From Flavobacteriales bacterium (lineage in GTDB: Bacteria > Bacteroidota > Bacteroidia > Flavobacteriales_E > Vicingaceae), in the NCBI GenBank assembly GCA_029262915.1, contig JAJCYN010000137.1:1-9428 (forward strand): 9,428 nt of DNA, given 5' to 3'. The position numbers were made by a program, and so were the translations under genes. Of this stretch, positions 1 through 5,881 are shown one piece after another. The first letter of the stretch is position 1; every line of letters begins with the position of its first letter. The notes below the pieces were generated by a model. The model ran no database searches. It had not been told where the DNA came from and saw only the letters and a program-made list of their open reading frames with translations.

Positions 1-1074
1 TTCCCCAATCACGCAACAATAGCTTCTTTAATGGTTGATACTCGTGCAGAGTGGATAGATATTATCAAACAAGTAGAAGATGCTGGAGCTAAAGGAATTG
101 AATTGAATTTTGGTTGTCCGCACGGGATGTGTGAACGAGGAATGGGCTCAGCTGTTGGACAAGACCCTGTTGCCTTAAAAGCAATTGTAGAATGGGTGAT
201 GGATGCTGCAACTATTCCTGTCATCACTAAGCTTTCTCCTAATATTTCACACATTACAGATCCAGGAATGGCAGCTGTTGAAGCAAAAACAGATGCCATT
301 TCATTAATAAACACCGTTAAAAGTATTGTAGGAATTGATTTAGATACTTATGCTCCTTATCCTGTTGTAGATGGAAAAGGTTCCAATGGGGGGTATTGTG
401 GTCCAGCAGTAAAACCAATTGCTTTGCATATGTTGAAAGAGTTAGGGCAACATCCTGATATAAAAAGTACGCCAATTAGTGGAATAGGAGGAATAGAAAC
501 GTGGAGAGATGTGGTAGAATTTATCTTATTAGGAGCAACTTCTGTTCAAGTTTGTACTTCTGTTATGCACTACGGGTTTGGTATCGTTAGAGAGATGGAA
601 AGTGGTTTAATTAAATTTATGGATGAAAGAGGGTACGATACCATTTATGATTTTGCAGGAAAAGCATTGCCAAATGTTACAGAATGGAAAAACTTGAACC
701 TTAAATATGACGTTAAAGCAAGTATCAATGAAGAAAAATGTGTGGGATGTGATTTATGTTACATTGCTTGCGATGATGGAGCACATCAAGCCATTAAAAT
801 ACCTGAAGGGGAAAGCAGAATACCAAGTATAATAGAAGAAAATTGTGTGGGTTGTAACCTGTGTTCATTAGTTTGCCCAGTTGAAGACTGTATAACTATG
901 GTTCGTAAAGATGATGGAACACAACATCAAACTTGGGATGAATTAACCAATACCAATGAAATTCCAAATACCTGGAACGATGATAGAGCTGGGGGAAAAG
1001 GACATTATGTGCCAGAACCAGCTGAAGCTTTAGAAACGATAAGAAAAGATAAATCTGGAGTAAGAGCTAAATAG
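1..1074 (+). CDS. preA: NAD-dependent dihydropyrimidine dehydrogenase subunit PreA (5' end missing)
   Basis: Catalytic and iron-sulfur subunit of dihydropyrimidine dehydrogenase, which with the flavoprotein PreT reduces uracil and thymine to their dihydro forms in the cytoplasm. The reading frame is open from base 1, so the first in-frame ATG (31) is internal and 357 C-terminal residues are visible. Numbering from the first codon, the FMN-barrel motif NFGCPHGMCERGMG begins at N36 and its C39 matches the catalytic Cys671 of mammalian DPD. K77 (TKLSPN) and N104-T105 match DPD Lys709 and Asn736-Thr737. Two 4Fe-4S motifs follow: C247/C250/C253/C257 and C282/C285/C288/C292 (the latter in CVGCNLCSLVCP). 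The tail is about 65 residues, hydrophilic and lacks a recognised domain. PreT and dihydropyrimidinase are not in the window and would be expected upstream. The downstream cytosine deaminase on the same strand fits pyrimidine-base catabolism. Family assignment is firm; the direction of the reaction in vivo is inferred. Confidence 0.95.
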   Translation, partial: FPNHATIASLMVDTRAEWIDIIKQVEDAGAKGIELNFGCPHGMCERGMGSAVGQDPVALKAIVEWVMDAATIPVITKLSPNISHITDPGMAAVEAKTDAISLINTVKSIVGIDLDTYAPYPVVDGKGSNGGYCGPAVKPIALHMLKELGQHPDIKSTPISGIGGIETWRDVVEFILLGATSVQVCTSVMHYGFGIVREMESGLIKFMDERGYDTIYDFAGKALPNVTEWKNLNLKYDVKASINEEKCVGCDLCYIACDDGAHQAIKIPEGESRIPSIIEENCVGCNLCSLVCPVEDCITMVRKDDGTQHQTWDELTNTNEIPNTWNDDRAGGKGHYVPEPAEALETIRKDKSGVRAK

Positions 1075-1110
1075 GAATTGTGAATTTTATTTTTATGTTA
1101 TACTGAGAGA

Positions 1111-1210
1111 TGTCATCCTGAGCCTGTCGAAGGGTTCTCGAAGTATCTATAAAAATAGAGTGAAGCAATCTCATTCTAATAGGGAGATTGCTTCGTACCT
1201 CGCAATGACG
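1111..1210. repeat. Compound REP-like inverted repeat between preA and the cytosine deaminase gene
   Basis: Almost the whole 154-bp gap is one nested palindrome. The outer arms GTCATCCTGAG (1112-1122) and CTCGCAATGAC (1199-1209) pair at 8 of 11 positions. Inside them is a perfect 11-bp stem, GAAGCAATCTC (1162-1172) and GAGATTGCTTC (1184-1194), with an 11-nt loop, and a small 5-bp hairpin at 1146-1159. The left half (TCATCCTGAGCCTGTCGAAG) and, read on the minus strand, the right half (GTCATTGCGAGGTACGAAGC) resemble two intergenic repeat motifs that I recall as widespread in Bacteroidota and other bacterial genomes. Here they are joined head to head. It could be a REP/REPIN-type element mobilised in trans, an mRNA-stabilising or processing hairpin in the preA transcript, or both. 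No U-tract follows, so it is not a classical terminator. Confidence 0.8.
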
Positions 1211-1228
1211 AATATTTAACATTTTCTT

Positions 1229-1660
1229 ATGGATAAATTTATGCAAATGGCAATTCAAGAAGCCAAAGAAGGAGCTGCAGAAGGAGGAATTCCTATTGGT
1301 TCTGTATTGGTGAAAAATGGAGAGTTGGTTGCAAAAGGGAGAAACAAAAGAGTACAAGAACAAAATCCTATTCTCCACGGAGAAATGGATTGTTTAAACA
1401 ATGCCGGTAGAATCGGTAGTTATAAGGATACGGTTATCTATTCTACACTGATGCCTTGTTATATGTGTGCAGGAACCATTGTTCAATTTAAAATTCCTAA
1501 AGTTATTGTTGGAGAATCACAAACTTTTTCTGGGGCAAAAGAATTTATGGAAAGCCACGGAGTTGAGGTGATCGACCTCAACAATAGTGATTGTATTGAT
1601 ATGATGACCCAATTCATAAATGAAAAACCTGAGTTGTGGAATGAAGATATTGGAGAGTGA
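1229..1660 (+). CDS. Cytosine deaminase, yeast FCY1-type (CDA superfamily)
   Basis: A 143-residue zinc deaminase, predicted to convert cytosine to uracil and ammonia. Zinc ligands are H50 (motif HGE), C77 and C80 (PCYMC), and E52 is the proton shuttle. What separates it from generic tRNA, guanine or cytidine deaminases is collinear similarity to Saccharomyces cerevisiae cytosine deaminase, recalled from memory. It has EGGIPIG near the start, N39, F100, W137 and D140 where the yeast enzyme uses Asn51, Phe114, Trp152 and Asp155 to hold cytosine, and the same C-terminal ending EDIGE. It is unrelated to E. coli CodA, which is an amidohydrolase. The ATG at 1229 is the only sensible start, because the family begins close to the first helix. 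I see no Shine-Dalgarno sequence and no promoter box in the gap. Transcription from preA through the repeat is therefore likely. Product uracil would feed PreA. The gene converges on the aminotransferase gene with 7 bp between stops. Confidence 0.88.
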   Translation: MDKFMQMAIQEAKEGAAEGGIPIGSVLVKNGELVAKGRNKRVQEQNPILHGEMDCLNNAGRIGSYKDTVIYSTLMPCYMCAGTIVQFKIPKVIVGESQTFSGAKEFMESHGVEVIDLNNSDCIDMMTQFINEKPELWNEDIGE

Positions 1661-1667
1661 TATTGAA

Positions 1668-2831
1668 CTAAGCTTTTAGGCTTTTCCTAAAGCAATTTAC
1701 GAGTTTTTGTAAATCGTCTTTAGTATTAAAAACGTGAGGAGCAACTCTTATGTTCTCCCCACGTATTGATACAAAAATGTTGTTGGCTTTCAATTCTTCT
1801 TGTAAACGATTCATATCCATATTCTCGGCTAATTTTATGCCAAATAAATGATTGGATCTGAACTCATCTTTCTCAATGAAGCAGCCCATTAATTGTAACT
1901 CTTCGATGGCTTCTTTAGTTATTTTTTCACAATAATTTTGAATACTTTCAGGTGTCCATTCTAAGATTTGCTCTATGGTTTTTATTAGCATCGGAACCAA
2001 ATTAAAGTTGCTCATCTCACCTACCGAATAACGATTTGCACCTTCTTTATAATTGTCTTCATAATTCACTAAACCAGAAAAATCTTCACTATTTTTTCTA
2101 TTAATCCAATTTTCTTCAATGGGAATTCCGTTGTTAAAATACTCACCATAATAAGCTAAACCTAAAGCATAAGGACCCATTAACCATTTGTAGCCAGCAC
2201 AAATCACAGCATCAGGTTTTATTTCTTCAACAGAAAAAGGTAACGCACCAATTGATTGTGTTCCGTCAATAATAAGTAAAGCATTATTTGTTGTAGCTTT
2301 TTCTCTGATAGCTTTTAAGTTGAAAATGGTTCCATCTGCCCAATGAACATTAGGTATAGAAATTACAATAGTATTTTCGTTTATAGCATTTAATATATTT
2401 TCATTCCAAAATTTCCCTCTATTACTTGTTGTTTCTGGAGCAGAAACAGTTATAATATTTGTACTATATTTATCAGCTATTCTTTTCCAAGAATAAATAT
2501 TACTAGGAAATTGTTCCCCTACAACTATAATCTCATCACCTTCTTTAAAACAAATATTATTAGCAACTGATGCAATTCCGTATGATACAGAAGGAATTAT
2601 TGCAATACTTTGTGGATTAGGAACATCTATTAATTGAGCAAAGAGTGATTTTAATTGCTCAACTGGTTCAAAAAAATCAGCACCATTGTACTCGTTTGGC
2701 CTACATTTTTTAGAAAGAGCTTCAATGCCAATTCGTTCGGCTTCTTTTGATAATGGGGCTGAATAAGCAGTGTTGAGGTAAGTTATTTCTTCTGATAGAT
2801 TAAACTTGTTTTTTTGTGTAGCACCAATCAT
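1668..2831 (-). CDS. Class V aminotransferase-fold PLP enzyme (not a cysteine desulfurase)
   Basis: A 387-residue cytoplasmic protein of PLP fold type I, class V. Visible landmarks are the N-terminal YLNTAYSAPLS (18-28), H163 in NVHWADG (a likely ring-stacking residue), D189 and Q192 in IDGTQS (cofactor N1 and O3' contacts), K215 in AGYKWLMGPYALG (the Schiff-base lysine) and R362 in IRVAPHVFNT (position of the substrate-carboxylate arginine). The short loop before R362 (VSIRGEN) has no cysteine, whereas SufS-type enzymes carry their persulfide cysteine there. Sulfur transfer is therefore unlikely. It may be an aminotransferase, epimerase or lyase of the isopenicillin N epimerase-like branch; the substrate cannot be read from the sequence. 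The length is normal and the ATG at 2831 puts the family's first motif at residue 18. It diverges from the DUF4920 gene and no neighbour hints at a pathway. Confidence 0.85.
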   Translation of the reverse strand: MIGATQKNKFNLSEEITYLNTAYSAPLSKEAERIGIEALSKKCRPNEYNGADFFEPVEQLKSLFAQLIDVPNPQSIAIIPSVSYGIASVANNICFKEGDEIIVVGEQFPSNIYSWKRIADKYSTNIITVSAPETTSNRGKFWNENILNAINENTIVISIPNVHWADGTIFNLKAIREKATTNNALLIIDGTQSIGALPFSVEEIKPDAVICAGYKWLMGPYALGLAYYGEYFNNGIPIEENWINRKNSEDFSGLVNYEDNYKEGANRYSVGEMSNFNLVPMLIKTIEQILEWTPESIQNYCEKITKEAIEELQLMGCFIEKDEFRSNHLFGIKLAENMDMNRLQEELKANNIFVSIRGENIRVAPHVFNTKDDLQKLVNCFRKSLKA

Positions 2832-2853
2832 AACTTGTTATTTATAAGGATTC

Positions 2854-2861
2854 CAAATTAC
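2854..2861 (-). promoter_or_regulatory. Possible -7 box for the class V aminotransferase-fold gene
   Basis: On the minus strand the sequence reads GTAATTTG, ending 22 nt before the ATG at 2831. It keeps TA and TTTG but with one base fewer between them than the Bacteroidota consensus TAnnTTTG. I see no convincing TTG at the -33 position. The same octamer lies at a similar distance before the LRR gene at 5404-5411, which is the main reason for listing it. Confidence 0.3.
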
Positions 2862-2865
2862 GAAA

Positions 2866-2899
2866 TTGTACTGTATTTCTGAATAAAAAATTACATTTG
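2866..2899 (+). promoter_or_regulatory. Bacteroidota-type promoter for the DUF4920/CxxCH lipoprotein pair
   Basis: TACATTTG at 2892-2899 matches the Bacteroidota -7 consensus TAnnTTTG exactly. A TTG at 2866-2868 lies 23 bp upstream as a possible -33 element, at the long end of accepted spacing. Transcription would start roughly at 2904-2908, leaving an A-rich leader of about 20 nt before the ATG at 2927. The element also settles the start codon: the in-frame TTG at 2897 lies inside this box and cannot be the real start. Confidence 0.65.
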
Positions 2900-2926
2900 C
2901 GACTTAATACAAAAAACAAAAACAAG

Positions 2927-3445
2927 ATGAAAAAAATATTATTTATTGGAAGTACAGCAATATTGTTTTCTTGCGGTAACGCAGAACAACCTATTGAAGA
3001 TGCAAAGGAAATTACAGAAGAGGTAATAGTTGATGTAACAAAACATGGTGAAGAAATTACTGAAGATGGAGCAATTTCAGCAACTGAATTTTTAACTCAA
3101 TTTGAGGGTAAAGATTCATTGGAAGTGAAAATTGTAGCAAACATTAATGAAGTGTGTTCGAAAAAAGGATGCTGGATGGTGTTAGAATTAGGTGATGATG
3201 AGAATATGAGAGTTACGTTTAAGGATTACGGATTTTTTGTACCTAAAGATGCTGCGGGTAAATTGGCTACGGTTCAAGGTATTGCAAGAATGGATACAAC
3301 AGATGTAGCAACGTTGAAGCATTATGCTGAAGATGCTGGAGAAGCTCAAGAAGTGATAGATGCCATTACGGAACCTGAGTTTAATTATTCTTTTGAAGCA
3401 GTTGGTGTGATCATCAGCGAAGAGAGTAATGCAAATGAAAATTAA
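2927..3445 (+). CDS. DUF4920 domain lipoprotein
   Basis: A 172-residue predicted lipoprotein. The N-terminus MKKILFIGSTAILFSC is a short lipoprotein signal with lipobox LFSC and lipidated C16, followed by an acidic, glutamate-rich linker to about residue 50. The remainder (about 52-164) is a compact beta-rich domain that I assign to DUF4920. It carries the characteristic VCSKKGCWM segment with C77 and C82, then the MRVTFKDYGFFVP stretch. The function of the family is not known to me. The spaced cysteines suggest a disulfide or metal site in the cell envelope, which is inference. The ATG at 2927 is preferred over an in-frame TTG at 2897 because the latter would put ten charged residues before the signal peptide and lies within the promoter box. 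Its 3' end overlaps the next lipoprotein gene, so the two are probably translated together. Confidence 0.82.
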   Translation: MKKILFIGSTAILFSCGNAEQPIEDAKEITEEVIVDVTKHGEEITEDGAISATEFLTQFEGKDSLEVKIVANINEVCSKKGCWMVLELGDDENMRVTFKDYGFFVPKDAAGKLATVQGIARMDTTDVATLKHYAEDAGEAQEVIDAITEPEFNYSFEAVGVIISEESNANEN

Positions 3446-3908
3446 CTACCTTACAATATTAATACTGGGATGCTGTTTGGCATCCCTTTTTTATGCTTGT
3501 TCTGAAAATGAAGAACAAATAGTCTCGGATTGCAAGGAACCAGTTATATCTGATATTAACCCAAATGGCGATAGTGAACTGGCTTTGTTAATGCGTCAAC
3601 TCTATTTAGACGCGGATTCAATTAAACAACTGGTTGTAAACGGTGAAGGGACTATTTCTAATGAGTTTATTGCTGAATTAGAGCAAGTCCATTCTGCCAT
3701 TCCAACCGATAAAACTGTAAAAACTCCTGAATTTAAAGCGTTTAACGAGTTACTAATAAACCAAGCAAAAGCATTACAAGAAAACACTGAAAATAAAGTA
3801 AATAACTTCAACCAATTAGTAAATCGCTGTTTAGATTGCCATAAAAGTTTTTGTCCTGGACCTATGGTTAAAATAAAAAAATTAAGGATTATTAACCCTA
3901 TTCATTAG
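3435..3908 (+). CDS. Small lipoprotein with C-terminal CxxCH motif, possible heme protein
   Basis: A 157-residue predicted lipoprotein. Its signal MKINYLTILILGCCLASLFYAC has lipobox FYAC with lipidated C22, followed by the acidic residues SENEE. From about residue 45 to 130 the sequence looks mostly helical. Near the C-terminus RCLDCHKSFCPGP contains a CxxCH site (C132, C135, H136) plus C140, then a basic helix. CxxCH at the end of a helical bundle is where cytochrome c' binds heme c, so a membrane-anchored c-type cytochrome in the periplasm or on the outer membrane is plausible. A metal site is the alternative. I do not recognise a named family. Two in-frame ATGs exist, at 3429 and 3435; either overlaps the DUF4920 gene (17 or 11 bp), and I chose the second because it gives a standard MK lipoprotein start. 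Translational coupling suggests the two lipoproteins work together. Its stop is 6 bp from the stop of the convergent LRR gene. Confidence 0.75.
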   Translation: MKINYLTILILGCCLASLFYACSENEEQIVSDCKEPVISDINPNGDSELALLMRQLYLDADSIKQLVVNGEGTISNEFIAELEQVHSAIPTDKTVKTPEFKAFNELLINQAKALQENTENKVNNFNQLVNRCLDCHKSFCPGPMVKIKKLRIINPIH

Positions 3909-3914
3909 TGAACC

Positions 3915-5375
3915 TTATTGTTTTATTTTGCAATCAGGTAATAAGGTTTGAATTTTACTAACATCCGCTACAGAAATATTGTTCCCTTTAATATTAAGCG
4001 TTTTTAGGTTTTTTAATTCTCCAATTTCATCAGGTAGGCTTGTTAATTTATTATTGGTTAAAACCAGCTTTTTAAGTTTAGTCATTTTTCCAATGCTTGG
4101 TGGAATGGACTCTAAATTATTACCTCTTAAAATTAAGGTTACTATATCTAAATCAGTAACTGCTTCAGGAAATTGATCTAATTTATCTCCTGCAGGATCT
4201 TTCATTAATTTAGCAGCTAAATTTGGTAAAGTTAGTATGTCTCCTCCTGCGGCAACTACAACATATTGCTGATAAGGATTAATCTCACCTGATGCCACAC
4301 CTTTGTCATGCTCTTCTTTACTTGCTTTTATATCGCTTACTAATTGAGCATTTCCATGTTCTTTATATTCTTCTTTGAATTTTACTATTTCAGAAGTAGG
4401 ATGGTTATTTATTTTGATTTTCACAATATCATAATTGATAGGAGCATTTTTATTTAATTCATATCCTTTTTTATATGATCTTATATTAGCTAAAAGTGCT
4501 TTTCTTCTTATTGTACCATTATTGGTAATGTTTTTTTCTAGGTTAAGAGCATCGGTAATGACTTTTTGAGCTTTATCAAAGTCCATTAAATAAAAATATG
4601 CTGTTCCTATATTTTCAGCAAGATGTAATGTTACTTTTTTATTGATGCGAGATTTTTTATCATCAGGGGTACTTTCTTCTAGAGCCTTTTCCCATATAGA
4701 AATAGCTTGTTTTAGTTTTGAGTGAGCATCTTTATTTTCGATATTATCTTTTATTTCATCATATCCCTCTGCGGCTATAGTAGCAGCTTTTTTTATGTCG
4801 TCATAACCAAAATCTTTACTTTTAACGTAAAACACACTAAATTCTTGAGGGATATAAGTGAAAAACAATGAGCTATTTACAAAGTTTTTAGCCATTCCCA
4901 TAGCGTTTTTATTACTTTCTTTTTGGCTATTGGTTTCAAACGTTCCTTTGTCTTTTTTATATGCAGATTCAAGAACAGGTTCAGCCCAATAACACTTATT
5001 TTTACCAAAATCAACAAAGCTTTTTCCTCCTTCAGTAACTTTTTCTATAAATTTAATGTTACCATTAGTATCACTAATTTTAAGATAAGAAACAGGAGAT
5101 AATACAGTGAAATTATAATAAAAAACATCTATTGCTTTCGTAGTTTTAATACTAGCTCCTTTTACTTTACATGCATTGGTGGTTTTTTTAGTACTCTTAC
5201 TCATATATTTCAGAGCTCCATTACAAAAATCAATTTGTAGCGTATTTACATCAATTTTTTCTACGTCAATTTTAGGATAGGAAAGAAATGAGGTTTTAAC
5301 TTTTTCTTTTTTAATTCCTTGAGCCACAAAAACAAGTGGAGTTATAATAAAAATGGTCAGTATAATTTTTTTCAT
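3915..5375 (-). CDS. Secreted protein with TPR-like helices and C-terminal leucine-rich repeats
   Basis: A 486-residue exported protein. Residues 1-20 (MKKIILTIFIITPLVFVAQG) form a Sec signal peptide without a lipobox cysteine. Residues about 30-135 are beta-rich with several cysteines (C51, C69, C128). Residues about 217-282 look like a pair of tetratricopeptide helices, with ALEES and LHLAENIGTAYFYLMDFDKA in the expected spacing. The C-terminal part, about 410-485, holds two clear 23-residue leucine-rich repeats of the LxxLxLxxNxLxxLPxxIGxL type (LILRGNNLESIP and LVLTNNKLTSLP) and a degenerate third. Both domain types mediate protein binding, so a periplasmic or surface adaptor or binding role is inferred; no enzyme motif is visible. 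There is no C-terminal Por secretion (T9SS) domain that I can recognise. It is probably transcribed alone: 53 bp separate it from elaA upstream and a promoter-like box lies there. Confidence 0.75.
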   Translation of the reverse strand: MKKIILTIFIITPLVFVAQGIKKEKVKTSFLSYPKIDVEKIDVNTLQIDFCNGALKYMSKSTKKTTNACKVKGASIKTTKAIDVFYYNFTVLSPVSYLKISDTNGNIKFIEKVTEGGKSFVDFGKNKCYWAEPVLESAYKKDKGTFETNSQKESNKNAMGMAKNFVNSSLFFTYIPQEFSVFYVKSKDFGYDDIKKAATIAAEGYDEIKDNIENKDAHSKLKQAISIWEKALEESTPDDKKSRINKKVTLHLAENIGTAYFYLMDFDKAQKVITDALNLEKNITNNGTIRRKALLANIRSYKKGYELNKNAPINYDIVKIKINNHPTSEIVKFKEEYKEHGNAQLVSDIKASKEEHDKGVASGEINPYQQYVVVAAGGDILTLPNLAAKLMKDPAGDKLDQFPEAVTDLDIVTLILRGNNLESIPPSIGKMTKLKKLVLTNNKLTSLPDEIGELKNLKTLNIKGNNISVADVSKIQTLLPDCKIKQ

Positions 5376-5403
5376 AATAAAATTGTTTAGTTAATGCTTT
5401 ACG

Positions 5404-5411
5404 CAAATTAC
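5404..5411 (-). promoter_or_regulatory. Possible -7 box for the LRR gene
   Basis: The minus strand reads GTAATTTG, 28 nt before the ATG at 5375, in the 53-bp gap after elaA. It is one base short of TAnnTTTG between TA and TTTG and no well-spaced TTG accompanies it. Its position relative to the start codon agrees with the better promoter before the DUF4920 gene (27 nt) and with the identical octamer before the aminotransferase-fold gene (22 nt). Confidence 0.3.
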
Positions 5412-5428
5412 AAAAAAAATGCCAAAGT

Positions 5429-5881
5429 TTATTCTCTAATCATTTCGATATGAGGAATGTTGTCCTCTAGGTACATCTCACCAACTTGTTTAAAGCCGTG
5501 TTTGCTGTAGTAATTCAATAAGTATTGTTGAGCTGAAATTCTTATGGGTTGTTTCCTAAAATGATTTTCTATAGACTTAAGTGTTTCTATCATTAATTCG
5601 TCAGCAATTCCTTTTCCTCGGTATTCTTTTTTGAGAGCTACCCTTCCTATAGAAATTTCGTTATAAGAAACACTTTGTGGTAAAATTCTGGTAACAGCAA
5701 TTACTTGTCCGTTTTCTACTCTTCCAAATAAGTGAAATGATTGCTTGTCTTTTTCATCAACTTCTTGATAAGGACAATCTTGCTCTACAACAAATATTTC
5801 TATTCTTAAGTGAATTATTTCAAAATATTCATCTATAGTTAAATCCTTAAATGCTTTTGTTATCCAGTTTATTTTCTCCAC
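5429..5881 (-). CDS. elaA: GNAT family N-acetyltransferase, ElaA-like
   Basis: A 150-residue cytoplasmic acetyltransferase of the GNAT fold. It can be followed along E. coli ElaA, recalled from memory: the N-terminal helix ending in HLRIEIFVVEQDCPYQEVDE (residues 24-43), the central strand ISIGRVAL (77-84), the acetyl-CoA pyrophosphate loop YRGKGIADEL (87-96, with R88, G89 and G91), the AQQYLLNYYSKHGF helix (117-130) and the ending EDNIPHIEM (139-147). The acceptor substrate of ElaA is not firmly established. The start is a GTG at 5881; there is no ATG in the first part of the protein, and beginning here aligns INW with the IEW near the ElaA N-terminus. The first 13 bp overlap the 3' end of recQ (GTGGAGAAAATAA contains the recQ stop), so translation is probably coupled to recQ. 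No functional link between the two is obvious. Confidence 0.9.
   Translation of the reverse strand: MEKINWITKAFKDLTIDEYFEIIHLRIEIFVVEQDCPYQEVDEKDKQSFHLFGRVENGQVIAVTRILPQSVSYNEISIGRVALKKEYRGKGIADELMIETLKSIENHFRKQPIRISAQQYLLNYYSKHGFKQVGEMYLEDNIPHIEMIRE

Noticed and set aside
9..314. Minus-strand open frame inside preA
   Set aside because: Antisense to strongly conserved PreA motifs; composition is that of a shadow frame.
1067..1378. Minus-strand open frame across the repeat and the deaminase 5' end
   Set aside because: It translates the inverted repeat and the antisense of a well-supported gene, with no recognisable protein features.
1675..1691. Hairpin TTTAGG-CTTTT-CCTAAA at the convergent deaminase/aminotransferase-fold junction
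   Set aside because: Placed where a bidirectional terminator would be, but the stem is only 6 bp and AT-rich, and no U-tract follows on either strand.
3911..3948. Inverted repeat AACCTTATT / AATAAGGTT with a 20-nt loop at the convergent lipoprotein/LRR junction
   Set aside because: The 9-bp match is perfect, but the loop is long, the stem weak and there is no T-run after it, so a terminator call is not supported.
3602..4176. Short open frames antisense to the CxxCH lipoprotein gene (3602-3811) and the LRR gene (3979-4176)
   Set aside because: Both lie wholly inside supported genes on the other strand and show no domain or start signal of their own.
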